Below, piece by piece: positions 1 through 11,345 of a stretch of 64,000 bases of DNA (within the stretch, counting starts at the first letter, position 1; every line of letters starts with the position of its first letter). Origin of the DNA: Euborellia annulipes (lineage: Eukaryota; Arthropoda; Insecta; Dermaptera; Anisolabididae); the NCBI GenBank assembly GCA_023213315.1, contig JAKCPI010016737.1, positions 1 through 64,000 of the forward strand, written 5' to 3'. The notes under the pieces are model-generated. The model did no database searches. It had not been told where the DNA came from and worked only from the letters and a program-made list of their open reading frames with translations. The translations under genes and the position numbers were made by a program.

Positions 1-277
1 ACCCCCGGGACCGACAAAATAAGCTTTTAATCAAAATCGGCCAAAGAGTACTAGTACTTTACTGATGTACTTTTTCAGTTTTTTCCGATTTTCTCAAATT
101 CGCTCTAACGATTTTGATTAAAATTCAAAAATCAATTATTTTTTAGATGCTCTTTCAAATGTATATTCTTTGTTTTGCCCTCAAAAATTGTTTGAAGCAC
201 ACTTTACTCTTGTGCTTCATAGGAAAGATAGGAGAAATAAATGGTTGCCACTGGTAACCGAATTTAAATCTTTTCTT
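1..277 (+). repeat. Family A element, left part cut by window edge
   Basis: Begins inside the element (CACCCCCGGGACC block) and runs to GGTAACCGAATTTAAATC. It is interrupted at 291/292 by a second family A copy plus a SINE and resumes at 1389. Confidence 0.7.
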
Positions 278-291
278 CTTTTTATTAGATT

Positions 292-1110
292 TTTTACTTT
301 CTCTTACCTATGTATATATGTAATATATATATAGAGAGAAAGTATTGGATTCATGTCAAAAATCTGATGTCGAGATTTTGATGGATATTCACGTTTTGAG
401 GTCCCCTGAATCCAAAAAAGTGGTTTTCGCGACATGGTCTGTCTGTGTGTGTGTGTGTGTGTCTGTGTGTGTGTGTGTCGGTGTGTGTTCAATTTTAAGC
501 ATGAAGGAATTGAGCTAGGAGGTTGAAATTTTATATTTAAGTTAAACACCCCCCGGGACCGGAAAATAAGCTTTTAATCAAAATCGGCCAAAGAGTACTA
601 GTACTTTACTGATGTACTTTTTCAGTTTTTTTCGATTTTCTCAAAATTCGCTCTAACGATTTTGATTAAAATTCAAAAATCAATTATTTTTTAGATGCTC
701 TTCAAATGTATATTCTCGTTTTGCCCTCAAAATTGTTTGAAGCACACTTTACTCTTGTGCTTCATAGGAAAGATAGGAGAAATGGTTGCCATGGTAACAA
801 AATATAAATATTTTCCCATACTTATAAATTTTACATCTGAATGGGTCCCCGGTGTGGTTTCCGGCCGGGGTGCGTTTGGGGGGGGTCATGGGGTGTGTCT
901 CTGGGGGGGTCACACGCTGCAGGTCTCACCCCACGGGGTTGCCCTTTTGGTGTTGGTGTTTTTATGGTGAAGGACAAACTATTCAAATATTCCCTACTGC
1001 CGGGAACTAAATACATGTCGACACAAAAAATCTGGTGTGACAAGCACAGTACACAACTTTCGATTACCGAAGGTAAGAGAAAGTTGTGTGCTGTGCGCCA
1101 GTACACCAGA
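292..1110 (+). mobile_element. Family A fold-back element, near full length
   Basis: Order of parts: a short palindrome (TACTTTCTCTTACC ... GAGAAAGTA), a GAGGTCCCCTGAATCCAAAA block, a TG/TCTG microsatellite, an ~400-bp AT-rich body, then a ~90-bp hairpin whose arms open AATCTGGTGTGAC and close GTCACACCAGATT. A GC-rich insert (838..966) is peculiar to this copy. A 14-bp duplication (ctttttattagatt, 278..291 and 1389..1402) flanks this element together with the adjoining SINE. Confidence 0.75.
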
Positions 1111-1388
1111 TTTTTTTTTTTTTTTTTTTAAAAAACATTCACACTTTTTTCTCATTCACACTCACACTCACACACACATTCACACAGTCTTTTCGGCAAC
1201 TCAGGCCATTTAAGACTTTGACGATAACCGTTGTAATATATATTATCTATTAGGGGTTCAGGGCATTTTCATTTAAGCCATCTGGTATCCAAATGGCTTA
1301 AATAAAATCATCGGACTGCCTGGGTCCGAACCCGCGACGTTTGGTATAGGAGGTAAGGCACGCTACCTACTACGCCAGACCCGGGGGG
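1111..1388 (-). mobile_element. tRNA-derived SINE
   Basis: Read on the minus strand it has a tRNA-like head with an A box (TGGCGTAGTAGGTAGCG) and a B box (GGGTTCGGACC), then a body containing CCATTTGGATACCAAATGG, and ends in a CA/TG-rich tail and A-run (the T-run at 1111..1129). Related copies lie at 4081, 5353, 14936, 16300 and 30472, with fragments at 8930, 18035 and 32228. Confidence 0.8.
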
Positions 1389-1402
1389 CTTTTTATTAGA
1401 TT

Positions 1403-1620
1403 AAAAATCAATTATTATTTAAACGCCCATTTTTTTTTTCGGAGAAAACATATCTCTCTCTCTCACAAAACTATCTTCTCTCTTTATACGCGTTTTAAAT
1501 TTTTCTACCTTATCTTCGCATTTGGCCAATGTTAATTTCCTATAGGGATTTGTATGTTAATTTCGATTCAAAAGGGTAAGAGAAAGTTGTGTGCTGTGCG
1601 CCAGTCACACCAGATTTTTG
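1403..1620 (+). repeat. Family A variant segment plus half hairpin
   Basis: Positions 1389..1572 are nearly identical to 11343..11531. They are followed here by one arm of the family A hairpin (1575..1620, ending GTCACACCAGATTTTT). At 11531 the other copy continues differently. Confidence 0.65.
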
Positions 1621-1674
1621 TCTTTGTATTTTTAGTTCCTATTGCTAAATTTTGACATGACAAAGTCTTACAAA

Positions 1675-1943
1675 CAAGGGCGGATCCAGAGGTGTTTCTC
1701 GGGGGGGGGGTGATCTGATGTGACTCGTCGCACAACACACAATTTTTTTCTTAATTTCTGTAATTTAAATTCGCATTCTGTACTTGTTTGCCTAAATAAA
1801 ATAAATACAAATCGAATTTTTAACTATTAATTTTTTAAAATTATACATTAAAAATAAATTTTTTTTTCGAAAAAAAGTATTTTTTCAAATCTGGGGGGAG
1901 AGGGGTGGTAATTACCCCCTTTACCCCCCTGTATCCGCCCTTG
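1675..1943 (+). mobile_element. hAT-type MITE, copy 1
   Basis: Terminal inverted repeats CAAGGGCGGATCCAG and CTGTATCCGCCCTTG, poly-G/poly-C subtermini, 269 bp. Flanked by a perfect 8-bp duplication (cttacaaa, 1667..1674 and 1944..1951), the signature of hAT transposition. Confidence 0.9.
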
Positions 1944-1951
1944 CTTACAAA

Positions 1952-3009
1952 TCATTGTCTATAGTGGCAGGTTAGGGAGGCATGCACGAAAAATTTTATC
2001 GACTTGAATACATCAAGCATTGAAAAACAGTAAAAAAAATTTGTTGTCTCTAGGAGTAGTATATTTTCCGATCGCGCCAGTCCATAGAAGTTTAACTTAA
2101 TTCGTCATTTTTGGACACATTTATTAGGTTTGGAAAATAATCTAACTTCACAAAACTTTCCTTATACTTCAGATATCTTATTATATGTGAAAAAATATTA
2201 TTTTTTTAACTCGAAGGTTAATTTTATAGCCTTTCTATGATCGGATAGGTTTGGAAGTTGACTAGAGATGAAGCAACCGGCCGTAATGATGTTTAAATTG
2301 TAGTGGAAACCAGGACTTGATTGGAATAAATTTTGTATTATTAAACTCTTCTAATGACTCTTTGCTTTAATTTTGTTATTATAAAGTAATTCAAATTTCA
2401 AATGAATAAATTTTCTGGGCAAAGGATAATTAGAGAGATATTGTGATCCAGCGCGTGGGTGCACTAGATAATGCAAATCTCTCGCCTGTGTTTGCACAAA
2501 TGTCAGTTTGAGTCATTGGCAGTCAGAGTGACTTCTCTGCATGTGTGATGGGCTGGGAATGCCCTTGGCCCACTGCATTCCCACCCACGCACAAGCTTAA
2601 TGGCTTATTAATTAGTCTCGCATCATTAACATTTCAAGAGTCGAGAAATCAAACCATTTATCCTTCTCCGCCACGTTTTACAATTCAATTTCATTAGAGA
2701 GGTTAAGTTTTAATTACACTAGAGGCTAATGCAAACAACATTAACTCAACATTAATTAATTTAAAGGAAAAAAAAAAAAATTAAACCCTCTTCGAAGATG
2801 GAGACAATATTGCTTTTTTGCTAAATGACTAAGAAAATCTATACAACAGGGCGTAAAAGCATTATAAATTTTATGGATAAATAATTTATAAAAAGACTCT
2901 TTTAAAGGTTTGCTTTTACACTTAAGGGCGAATTTTCATAAAGAGTTTTCTGGCGAAATCCTTTTGGACTTGGAATTAAAATAATAAATTACCTTGTTGA
3001 ACATAATAA
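1952..3009. other. Mostly unique AT-rich sequence, no gene seen
   Basis: No coding signal or known repeat was found. 2440..2650 is less AT-rich and holds several transcription-factor-like motifs (see findings). Confidence 0.5.
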
Positions 3010-3029
3010 AAACTAATTTTTAAAAAACA

Positions 3030-3690
3030 AAAATCTGGTGTGACTGTCGCACAGCACACAACTTTCTCTTACCTTCGGTAATCGAAAGTTGTGTTCTGTG
3101 CTTGTCACACCAGATTTTTTGTGTCGACATATATTTAGTTTCCACCAATATATTAGAATTAAAGATGTCAAATTTATAAACATGGGAAAATATTTATATT
3201 TTGTTACCATGGCAACCATTTCTCCTATCTTTCCTATGAAGCACAAGAGTAAAGTGTGCTTCAAACAATTTTGAGGGCAAAACGAGAATATACATTTGAA
3301 AGAGCATCTAAAAAATAATTGATTTTTGAATTTTAATCAAAATCGTTAGAGTGAATTTTGAGAAAATCGAAAAAAACTGAAAAAGTACATCAGTAAAGTA
3401 CTAATACTCTTTGGCCGATTTTGATTAAAAGCTTATTTTTCCGGTCCCGGGGGGATGTTTAACTTAATTATAAAATTTCAGCCTCATAGCTCAATTCCTT
3501 CATGCTTAAAATTGAACACACACAGACAGACAGACCATGTCGCGAAAACCACTTTTTGGATTCAGGGGACCTCAAAACGTGTATATCCATCAAAATCTCG
3601 ACATCGAATTTTTGACAAGAATCCAATACTTTCTCTCTCTATATATATTAACATATATATAGAGGTAAGAGAAAGTAAAAATTTTCAAAT
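3030..3690 (-). mobile_element. Family A element
   Basis: A nearly full-length minus-strand copy: the hairpin is at 3030..3121, then the body, the GAGGTCCCCTGAATCC block in reverse complement, and the terminal palindrome ending AGAGAAAGTAAAAA. Confidence 0.75.
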
Positions 3691-3882
3691 TCAATAGTCT
3701 GTAATTTTAACGTGTTTGGAATATTTGACCGAGGAGTTTTCTTATATTTAGAGAAAAATAAACCAGATTGCTTTCTCCAGTAAAATAATTTATTTAGCAA
3801 ATATTTCGGATTAAATAACGTCAGAGAGGGATCTATATATGGGCTTTATGGGCTGCAGTCCAGAGACTCGGGGATATAAAGG

Positions 3883-3960
3883 CAAGAACGGATCCTCAGG
3901 GGGGGGTGCTAATCTGGTGTTACCGGTCACACAGCACACAATTTTTTCTTACTTTTGAGG
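3883..3960 (+). repeat. Truncated hAT-type MITE
   Basis: Starts CAAGAACGGATCCTCAGGGG and keeps the AATCTGGTGTTACCGGTCAC module, then stops matching. Only the 5' part of the MITE at 1675 is present. Confidence 0.6.
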
Positions 3961-4080
3961 ACAACGTTTCGATGAGCAAGTCAATGAGAGAAAAATTATA
4001 TTTTTATATATGATTCAAAGACATAAAACAATTTCTCCATTAATCTTACACTGAATCGTCCCAGAATAGGCAACTAAATT

Positions 4081-4343
4081 TTTTTTTTTATTTTTTTTTA
4101 ACACTCACACTTTTTTCTCATTCACACTCACAATCAGACACACGTTCACACAGTCAGGCCATATAAGACTTTTTACGATATCCGTTATTAAAATAATTTA
4201 TCTATTAGGGGTCCAGGCATTCTTATTTAAGCCATTTGGTATCCAAATGGCTTAAATAAAATCATCGGACTGCCTGGGGTCCGAACCCGCGACGTTTGGT
4301 ATACGAGATTAGCACGCTAACCCCTACACCAAAGTCCGAGGGC
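4081..4343 (-). mobile_element. tRNA-derived SINE
   Basis: A head with A and B boxes at the right end, and T-runs at the left as the reverse complement of an A tail. The flanks share actaaattt on both sides, a short target duplication. Confidence 0.75.
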
Positions 4344-4925
4344 TACTAAATTTCATTTTCTTATATTAATACAAACCAATTCAATAGGTCTTAAGCAACT
4401 ATTGGTAACAAGTTGCGTTTAAAGCAAGATATTAAGCTCATTTTGGAAGGGGAAGAGGGGAAAAATTTTATCATTTGAATTTTTTTTCTTGATTTATAAA
4501 TTTGTAAAAAGGAAATAGTTAGCTACAATTTCATTCATGATTAATATAAAATATGAAAATGCTCATTTTTATTCAGGCTAATTACTATTCTTCCTTTGAA
4601 GTGTCTCTGATTAAAACTTCATGTAATTACAAATCGAAAAGCTAGAGAATATGATGAAAAAATTCATTTTTTTTAAATTTTCCTTTGATGATCATATAAA
4701 AAGCTTTTTTCATTCATTAAATTTTAACGCCATTAGTTGCTAGTCTTTTGAACGTTACCTCTATAATTTAAAGCATATTTAATGATGAAAAACGTTTTTA
4801 TTTGATCTTTGTCTCGAGATAGACTAGAATATTATAAAATAAATTCATTTAGTAAAGTTTTAATAATAAGATTTAAAAAAAAAATTCATAGGATTTTTTA
4901 AAATTGTTTCTATCAATGATCCAAA
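4344..4925. other. AT-rich stretch with nothing recognisable
   Basis: No open frame of note, no inverted repeat and no match to the other repeats in the window. Confidence 0.5.
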
Positions 4926-4933
4926 TATATTTT

Positions 4934-5768
4934 TTTTTTTTACTTTCTCTTATCTATATATCTTAATATATTTAGAGAGAAAGTATTGGATTTCATGTCA
5001 AAAATTCGATGTCGAGATTTTGATGGATATACTCGTTTTGAGGTTCAAAAAAGTTTAATTAAGGCACCCCCCCCCCCGAGGCAGGAAAATAAGTTTTTAA
5101 TCAAAATCGGCCTAAGATAAGAGTACTAATACTTTATTGATGTACTTTTTCAGGTTTTTTCGATTTTCTCAAAATTCTCTCCATCGATTTTGGTTAAAAT
5201 TCAAAAATCAATTATTTGTTAGATGCTCTTTCAAATGTATATTCTCATTTTGCCCTTGAAATCTTTCGAAGCACACTTTACTCTTGTACTTCATAGGAAA
5301 GATAGGGGAGAAATCATTGCCATGGTAACAAAATATAAATAATTTCCAACATTTTTTTTTTTTAAACATTCACACTTTTTTCTCATTCACACTCACACTC
5401 ACATTCACACTGTCTTTTCGGCAACTCAGGCCATATAAGACATTTACGATAACCGTTATGAATATATATTATTTAGGGTCCAGGCATTCTTATTTAAGCC
5501 ATTTGGTATCCAATTGTCTTAAATAAAATCATCGGACTGCCTGGGGTCCGAACCCGCGCCGTTTGGTATACGAGGTTAGCACGCTAACCTCTACACCAAG
5601 CCCCGAGGGCTCCAACATTTATAAATGTTACATCTTGAATTCTATATATACGGCGGAAACTAAATATATGTCGACACAAAAAATCTGGTGTGACAAGCAC
5701 AAAACACAACTTTGTCTTACCATAGGTAAGAGAAGTTGTGGGCTGTGCGACCAGTCACACCAGATTTT
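4934..5768 (+). mobile_element. Family A element interrupted by a SINE
   Basis: A 5' palindrome at 4934..4990, a body, then the SINE at about 5353..5612. The body resumes with tccaacattt duplicated on each side, followed by the 3' hairpin (5680..5768). Confidence 0.75.
5353..5612 (-). mobile_element. tRNA-derived SINE inserted in family A
   Basis: The same family as the SINE at 1111. The duplicated tccaacattt flanks show a retroposition event younger than the host family A copy. Confidence 0.8.
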
Positions 5769-6061
5769 TTTGCATTTTGTCTTAGATAAATCAGTTTAAT
5801 GAAATTAAAAGTGAGTGAGTATGTAATTTTAGCTCGCGACCAAATGTCATAAATTATTTATTTGTAAATAAAATAATAATATGAATGGATTCACACTTGG
5901 AGTATGTTACATCTAATTATTGGGTGGAAAAATAGAAAAAGAAATCCTTGACATTTTGAAAAAGTCGAACAGCTAAAATAGTAGATGAATCTGTTTATGT
6001 TTTAAGCTATTGATAATGAATGAAATATTTTTGTAAATGCTTTTTGTAAACTAAACCAATC

Positions 6062-6312
6062 CCGAGTAAAAATGATTGAAAATGATCGAGGGATACACAC
6101 TCCCGCAGCAGGTCTGCATAGTGAACCTTGAGAGACACACAGGGATATACACGCCCGCACCAGGAGCACACATTTTTCTTCTGATCACTTTCGATCTGCT
6201 GCGTTTGTCCCTGGGGTGGACGTGTATATCCCTGTGAGTCCCTCAAGGTTCGCTATGCAGACCTGCTGCGGGCGTGTGTATCCCTCGTTCATTTTTAATC
6301 ATTTTTACTCGG
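6062..6312. mobile_element. Fold-back MITE (6062..6312)
   Basis: Two ~105-bp arms beginning CCGAGTAAAAATGATTGAAA and ending in the reverse complement, separated by about 40 bp. No coding capacity; class unassigned. Confidence 0.7.
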
Positions 6313-6574
6313 CATGCTCACTAATTATTAGTTGCCATTTTAAATAAAACATCTTGGAAAAAAAGAGTCTGCCAAATCAATTATTATTATTATTATTATT
6401 TTTTTATTTTAGGCCTGGACTTTAATAAAAAATAATTCCATAAAAATTTCTCATTTATACCGTACATCAGATAATAACTGACCTAATCAGGGACTTACCA
6501 CTTTTATTTCCATTTATGGAGGTACGCAGCTGATGATATTGAATCAAAAAAATACAGTATTAAAAGTGCGAGTC

Positions 6575-6780
6575 AGCAAAGTTTATTTAATCTAAATAAA
6601 TTACAAGCCGGCGGGCCTGGCAAGAAGGAAGAACAACAGCCACCAAGATCAATGTTGTTAAGCAACGTCAAGTGGTACTGAAAATCGGGATAGGTGGCCC
6701 CCGAAAAACAAGACCATTGAACGCCCGCCGGAAGCCATCGATACTGTATAATATAAATAATAAATAAATTTATAAGAGTC
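6575..6780. repeat. Dispersed repeat related to 15120..15240 and 20570..20640
   Basis: Shares AAGATC.TTG, TTAAGCAACG and a GGATAGGTGGC-like block with the copy at 15150, and a GATGCCA.CGATA tail with both others. The order recalls the internal control region of 5S rRNA, so a diverged 5S-type SINE is possible. Confidence 0.4.
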
Positions 6781-7135
6781 AAATGGCCTCTGCAGCCGAA
6801 ATGACTTTAAAAAAAAAATGAAATAAATAAATTACAAGGATGTGATTTAATCTATTGATTTAAGCAAGCGCCGGCGTTCCGGTCACATTTAGGCCCATCT
6901 TCAGAGTATTGTCAACAAGCAGATCCTTTTTGGATTATTTTGAGTATTTTGTAAAATGTCGACATAAGATATATAATAAATACAATATGCCAGTTAAAGC
7001 TTTCTTCAACTATCTTACCTCAAATTGACAATGGCAACAGAAATAGAGCAATATGTTCAACGAATGTCAGTCAAACACAGTTATTGTTATTAAATAAAAT
7101 TTGTTTTCTGAAAAATTGTGATTTGTTTGTATAAG

Positions 7136-7178
7136 ATACAACGTTTCAGTCATTCATTCTGTGTCCTTCTTCAGGTAC
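7136..7178 (-). ncRNA. Hammerhead-like motif (decayed stem II)
   Basis: On the minus strand: GUAC, CUGAAGA, A, a partly mismatched stem II, GAAAC, GUU, GUAU. The GUAC/GUAU ends can pair as helix I. The core is intact but stem II has lost pairs compared with the related copy at 35765. Confidence 0.45.
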
Positions 7179-7199
7179 AAATTACAAAACGTCTTACTT

Positions 7200-8220
7200 G
7201 TATAAAATTAAGGCACTTTGTGATTGTATCTGAATTTGTCTTTTTTTATAACTCAATATTTAATAAACATTTTTGTCGATCGAAGAAGGCATATGCCTTT
7301 AAAAAACCTTGTCGCAAAACAATATTAGAGATTATCTTATCTATATTAATCGGTACTTTACCTCATTCTGCCTTATTTGTAAACCACCACCTATTTAAAA
7401 TAGTCTTAACTATCTATTTTGCAATATAGCCTACAAATTCATTTATTTTTTCGCTTATCATAATAATTGCCCGCACCTGGTAATTCATACTTTATCTTCA
7501 TAATAATACTCAATTAAATTATTATAAAATTTCTAATAGTAGTTTAATAATAATTTAACATTTCATCAATAGTTCAATCGATAAGAATTATTTAAGAATT
7601 GTTGATTAATCACTTCAACGATGTTTACTAAAATTACACAACACCCGCAATGGGTATTTGATATGTTTTAAACCTGTCATGATTTTGATTTTTCTTACGA
7701 CCTTCCAATCAATTAAGAAAATCAATCGATTAGGAGACCATGACTTTAGAGTTGATGCATTTTGGAAACAACTCTTCCGATTTGATGTATGTAAAATAAA
7801 ATTGAATTGCCTAAGTCATCTTCATCATCACCATCATGATCATCATCATCTCCCCTTGAGAATGGCACACGCAATGAAAATTATGTTCGTTTTTTTTTAG
7901 TCTTGACATTCCCTGCAGAAAGTTGCTAGTAATTATTAAATTCCTTTTGAAGATATTAAAAGCATTTTATTATTAATTTAACACATTTTTTTGAAGGTTA
8001 ATCTAAAGATAAAGATGGGAAATTAAATTTTAAATACATCTGCAATTAGTAATAGTATTTTAATATAATAACCGGATTGAAAAATTTTTGCTATCTTTTA
8101 AATATATAATTTTTCGGTGTATTTATTTTGAATAGTTGCGTTATACTATTTATACATAATTGCAGTATTTTAAATTTGAATACATAAATAAGCTGGATTA
8201 ACATTAATACAGACAACAAA
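7200..8220. other. AT-rich intergenic stretch, no gene seen
   Basis: Short open frames only, with no codon-use or domain support. A (CAT)n-like run lies at 7820..7850. Confidence 0.5.
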
Positions 8221-8223
8221 TAG

Positions 8224-8408
8224 AATGTGAAGAAAGCCCCCGGGGCGTGGTGTTGGGGTTGGGGGCTACCCCCTTTTTTCAACCCCCGGGGGTTCGGCCC
8301 CCGGCCGGCCGTGTTTTTTTTTCCACTGGATACCGGGGTTAAAAAATACCCCCCCTAAAAAAATATATATATAAAAAATGTATTTTGTTGTGGGGTGGGG
8401 GGGGGGGG

Positions 8409-8442
<34 letters not shown>

Positions 8443-8475
8443 AGGGGGAGAAAAAAAAAAAAAAAAAAAAAAATG
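8224..8475. repeat. GC-rich palindromic patch and long poly-G/poly-A run
   Basis: 8230..8320 is rich in CCCCGGGGG-type palindromes; 8391..8441 is almost pure G, followed by an A run. The homopolymers may be collapsed or wrongly sized in the assembly. Confidence 0.6.
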
Positions 8476-8567
8476 TGAAGAAAAATGTTCGGGAGGTATA
8501 TAGCTGAATGTTAATATTTAAATTTGGGAGAATATAGTTTTTATTTCAATTTATTATCAAAACCAAT

Positions 8568-8598
8568 GCCGACGTTTCGGCGGGAGTATCTTCACGGC
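8568..8598 (-). ncRNA. Hammerhead-like motif, degenerate core
   Basis: Minus strand: GCC, GUGAAGA (first core C changed to G), stem, GAAAC, GUC, GGC. GCC and GGC can pair as helix I. Confidence 0.35.
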
Positions 8599-8658
8599 TA
8601 CAAATGATATAGAAATAACATTAAACAGATATAATCAATTACATAAAATTTTCATTTT

Positions 8659-8830
8659 GTACTTTCTCTTAAACTATATATGTTAATATTTAGAGATAAA
8701 GTATTGGATTCATGTCAAAAATTCGATGTCGAGATTTTGATGGATATAGGCCTACACATTTTGAGGTCCCCTGAATCCAAAAAAGTGGTTTTCGCGACAT
8801 GGTCTGTCTGTGTGTGTCTGTGAACAAAAT
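8659..8830 (+). repeat. Family A element, 5' part only
   Basis: A terminal palindrome, the GAGGTCCCCTGAATCC block and a short TG run, then it breaks off. Confidence 0.65.
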
Positions 8831-8929
8831 ATCTCACCTTTTTTTAGAGTTTTATGTCCATTTACAGGGGTGGAAATTATGGCCTTTATTTTAATTATAT
8901 AGATGCTCTCATAATTATGAGCCCCCCCC

Positions 8930-9140
8930 CCCCCCCTTGTGGCCGAGGTGCTAGAGGTGTTAACAAATGTCATTAGTGAGAGATAAAGCCACGGAGCGCG
9001 ATTTCCGATCCCCAAGAATTTATTTGGATACCAAATGGGTTAAATAAATGTGCCAAGACCTTATTAAATAATTACTGTATATCGTTCTAAGTATACAGGT
9101 TGTATATACTGTATGATCTAAAGCCGAAAAGACTAAAAAA
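8930..9140 (+). repeat. SINE fragment with a different tRNA-like head
   Basis: The head reads GTGGCCGAGGTGCTAGAGG, like a Leu/Ser-type A box. The body has the GGATACCAAATGGGTTAAAT block of the SINE at 1111, so the same body appears with another head. Confidence 0.45.
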
Positions 9141-9211
9141 ATAATTAAAAGCTGTTGATATTATTTTGTTTCGATTATTTTACTCTTTCGAATATGAAAT
9201 ATTTAGTGGTA

Positions 9212-9429
9212 CAGTCGACACCACAAGTGCTTGATGTGTTCGAGAGTGCAACACTGCCTTGAGCTTAGGCAACCAAAATGCTTACCCGTAAGAATTGTTG
9301 TCTTTTAATAGGTTTCCCTTCAGTTGTATTAAAAATGATTTATTTATTTTAAAAATATTGGTTTGGTTGACTAACAAGCAAGCTTAAGGCTCCACTCTCG
9401 AACACATCAGGCTCTTGTGGCGCCTACTG
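9212..9429. mobile_element. TA-flanked MITE (Tc1/mariner-like)
   Basis: Imperfect ~40-bp inverted ends (CAGTCGACACCACAAG ... CTTGTGGCGCCTACTG) bounded by TA on both sides; 218 bp, no ORF. Assignment to Tc1/mariner rests on CAGT ends and the TA target. Confidence 0.6.
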
Positions 9430-9439
9430 TACATCGTCG

Positions 9440-10310
9440 AAAAATTTGACTTCGAGATTTTATTTAATATGGATCTTCTTTATTTTCACTTTACATTCTG
9501 GCTTTTGTTTGCAAAGTTTTCGTTTTCTGTTAAAACTATAATTTATTGCTAGGATAAAATTATTTCACCAACCCTACATTTTGCATTTATCAGAAATTAA
9601 TTAAAACGATTTCATACATTTCTGAATATTCCCCTAACTGGGTCTTTTATATTTGATTCTTTCAATTTATATATCTCAAAAGGTATTCGTCGAAGCTTCG
9701 ATAGAAATAAAATGAGTTTTATTTTATTGTCCCTATTTGCAATAAAGAGTGGCAACGAGTCTTCGTTTTCACATGAGTCAAACAATTAGTATCTATACTA
9801 TATACATCGAAACAGTTAGAGTAGAAATGAAACTCTGAAATAATGGTTATAATTAATTTGTCGTTGTATAACAACAAACAATTAGACGTTAAAATGTCTC
9901 GAAAGTATTTAGCGCATTTGGGTGCTGTAAATTTTAAACACCTGCGAACCGAGCGAGTATTTTCACTTAAAAATAATCCTTAATTGAAATACATTTTCGT
10001 TATATTTATGGAAGAATTTCTTGCGAAATGTGTTATCCATTTAAAAGGATTTTAAGTTACCCTTTAAGAAAATAATCGCTAAAATGGATATGGAAAAAAG
10101 ATTAATATTTTCATTGATAAAATGAGTTATGTCCGCCTAAACATTTTTCTGAGTGTGGGAGATTCTTTCTTAATTAAAAGTTTCACAAACTTTAATTATA
10201 AATTTAGACAAGATTAGTTATGATTTGTGTGCAAAAAAATCGTTTCCATTTCCATTAATTTTTTTTTACTTCCTCTTTTTCGGTGGTTCATTTTTGGTTT
10301 TATTTAATTA
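9440..10310. other. AT-rich intergenic stretch, nothing recognised
   Basis: No repeat match within the window and no coding support. Confidence 0.5.
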
Positions 10311-10439
10311 TAATAGTTAACCGGGAGATGCTTGTTTTTCGGAGCCAACTATTCGAAATTCAGCTGTGCATTTGCATTGATTAACAGCAGTGATCTTAAT
10401 GGCTGAGCTAAGAGAGAGTATTTGGAAATTGTTAAATAC

Positions 10440-10785
10440 ATTTACTTGAAATATTTTTAACTTTGCCCACCAACCATAGGTTGGGCAGGAAAAGTTAATG
10501 TAATCGTAAAAAAATCGAAATTTTTCTGAAGCTGCCAAAATGCGTTTTGAGGTCCCCTGAATCCATCCATTTATGTGGTTTTTGGAATGATGTCTGTGTG
10601 TGTGTGTGTGTATGTCCATGATGATTTTTTTCGTCAACGAAAACTCAAAAATTATTCATTCAATTGTTTTGAAATTTTGCACACATAAACTAGGGGTAGA
10701 GAGTGAAAAGCTTTTGGTAAACATTGGACCATTAGGGGGCGCTCTAGAGGGAGGGGAGGGCTAATATTTTTTTCTTATATAACCT
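10440..10785 (+). mobile_element. Family B element
   Basis: Starts with a hairpin (AACTTTGCCCACCAACC ... GGTTGGGCAGGAAAAGTT), then TTTTGAGGTCCCCTGAATCC, a (TG)n run, and an AT-rich body ending in an AGGGGGCGCTCTAGAGG block. Its reverse copy is at 29690..30060. Confidence 0.65.
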
Positions 10786-10794
10786 ATAATTTTT

Positions 10795-10930
10795 ACTTTC
10801 TCGTACCCTATATATGAAATATATAGAGAGAGAAAGTATTGGTTTCATGTCAAAAATTCGATGTCGAGATTTTGATGGATCTTCACGTTTTGAGGTCCCC
10901 TGAATCCAAAAAAGTGGTTTTCGCGACATG

Positions 10931-11012
<82 letters not shown>

Positions 11013-11345
11013 TCAATTTTAAGCATGAAGGAATTGAGCTAGGAGGCTGAAATTTTATATTTAAGTTAAACACCCCCGGGACCGACAAAATAAGCTTTTA
11101 ATCAAAATCGGCCAAAAAGTACTAGTACTTTACTGATGTACTTTTTCAGTTTTTTTCGATTTTCTCAAAATTCGCTCTAACGATTTTGATTAAAATTCAA
11201 AAATCAATTATTTTTTAGATGCTCTTTCAAATGTATATTCTCGTTTTGCCCTCAAAATTGTTTGAAGCACACTTTACTCTTGTGCTTCATAGGAAAGATA
11301 GGAGAAATAAATGGTTGCCATGGTAACCGAATTTAAATCTTTTTT
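10795..11345 (+). mobile_element. Family A element with long TCTG/TG microsatellite
   Basis: A terminal palindrome, the GAGGTCCCCTGAATCC block, a (TCTG)n(TG)n array at 10931..11012, and a body matching 1..277. It has the variant 3' continuation rather than the hairpin. Confidence 0.75.

Noticed and set aside
10744..11088. 114-residue frame on the minus strand, and similar ones at 304..549 and 3455..3697
   Set aside because: The matching proteins arise from family A repeat copies with microsatellites; there is no codon or domain support.
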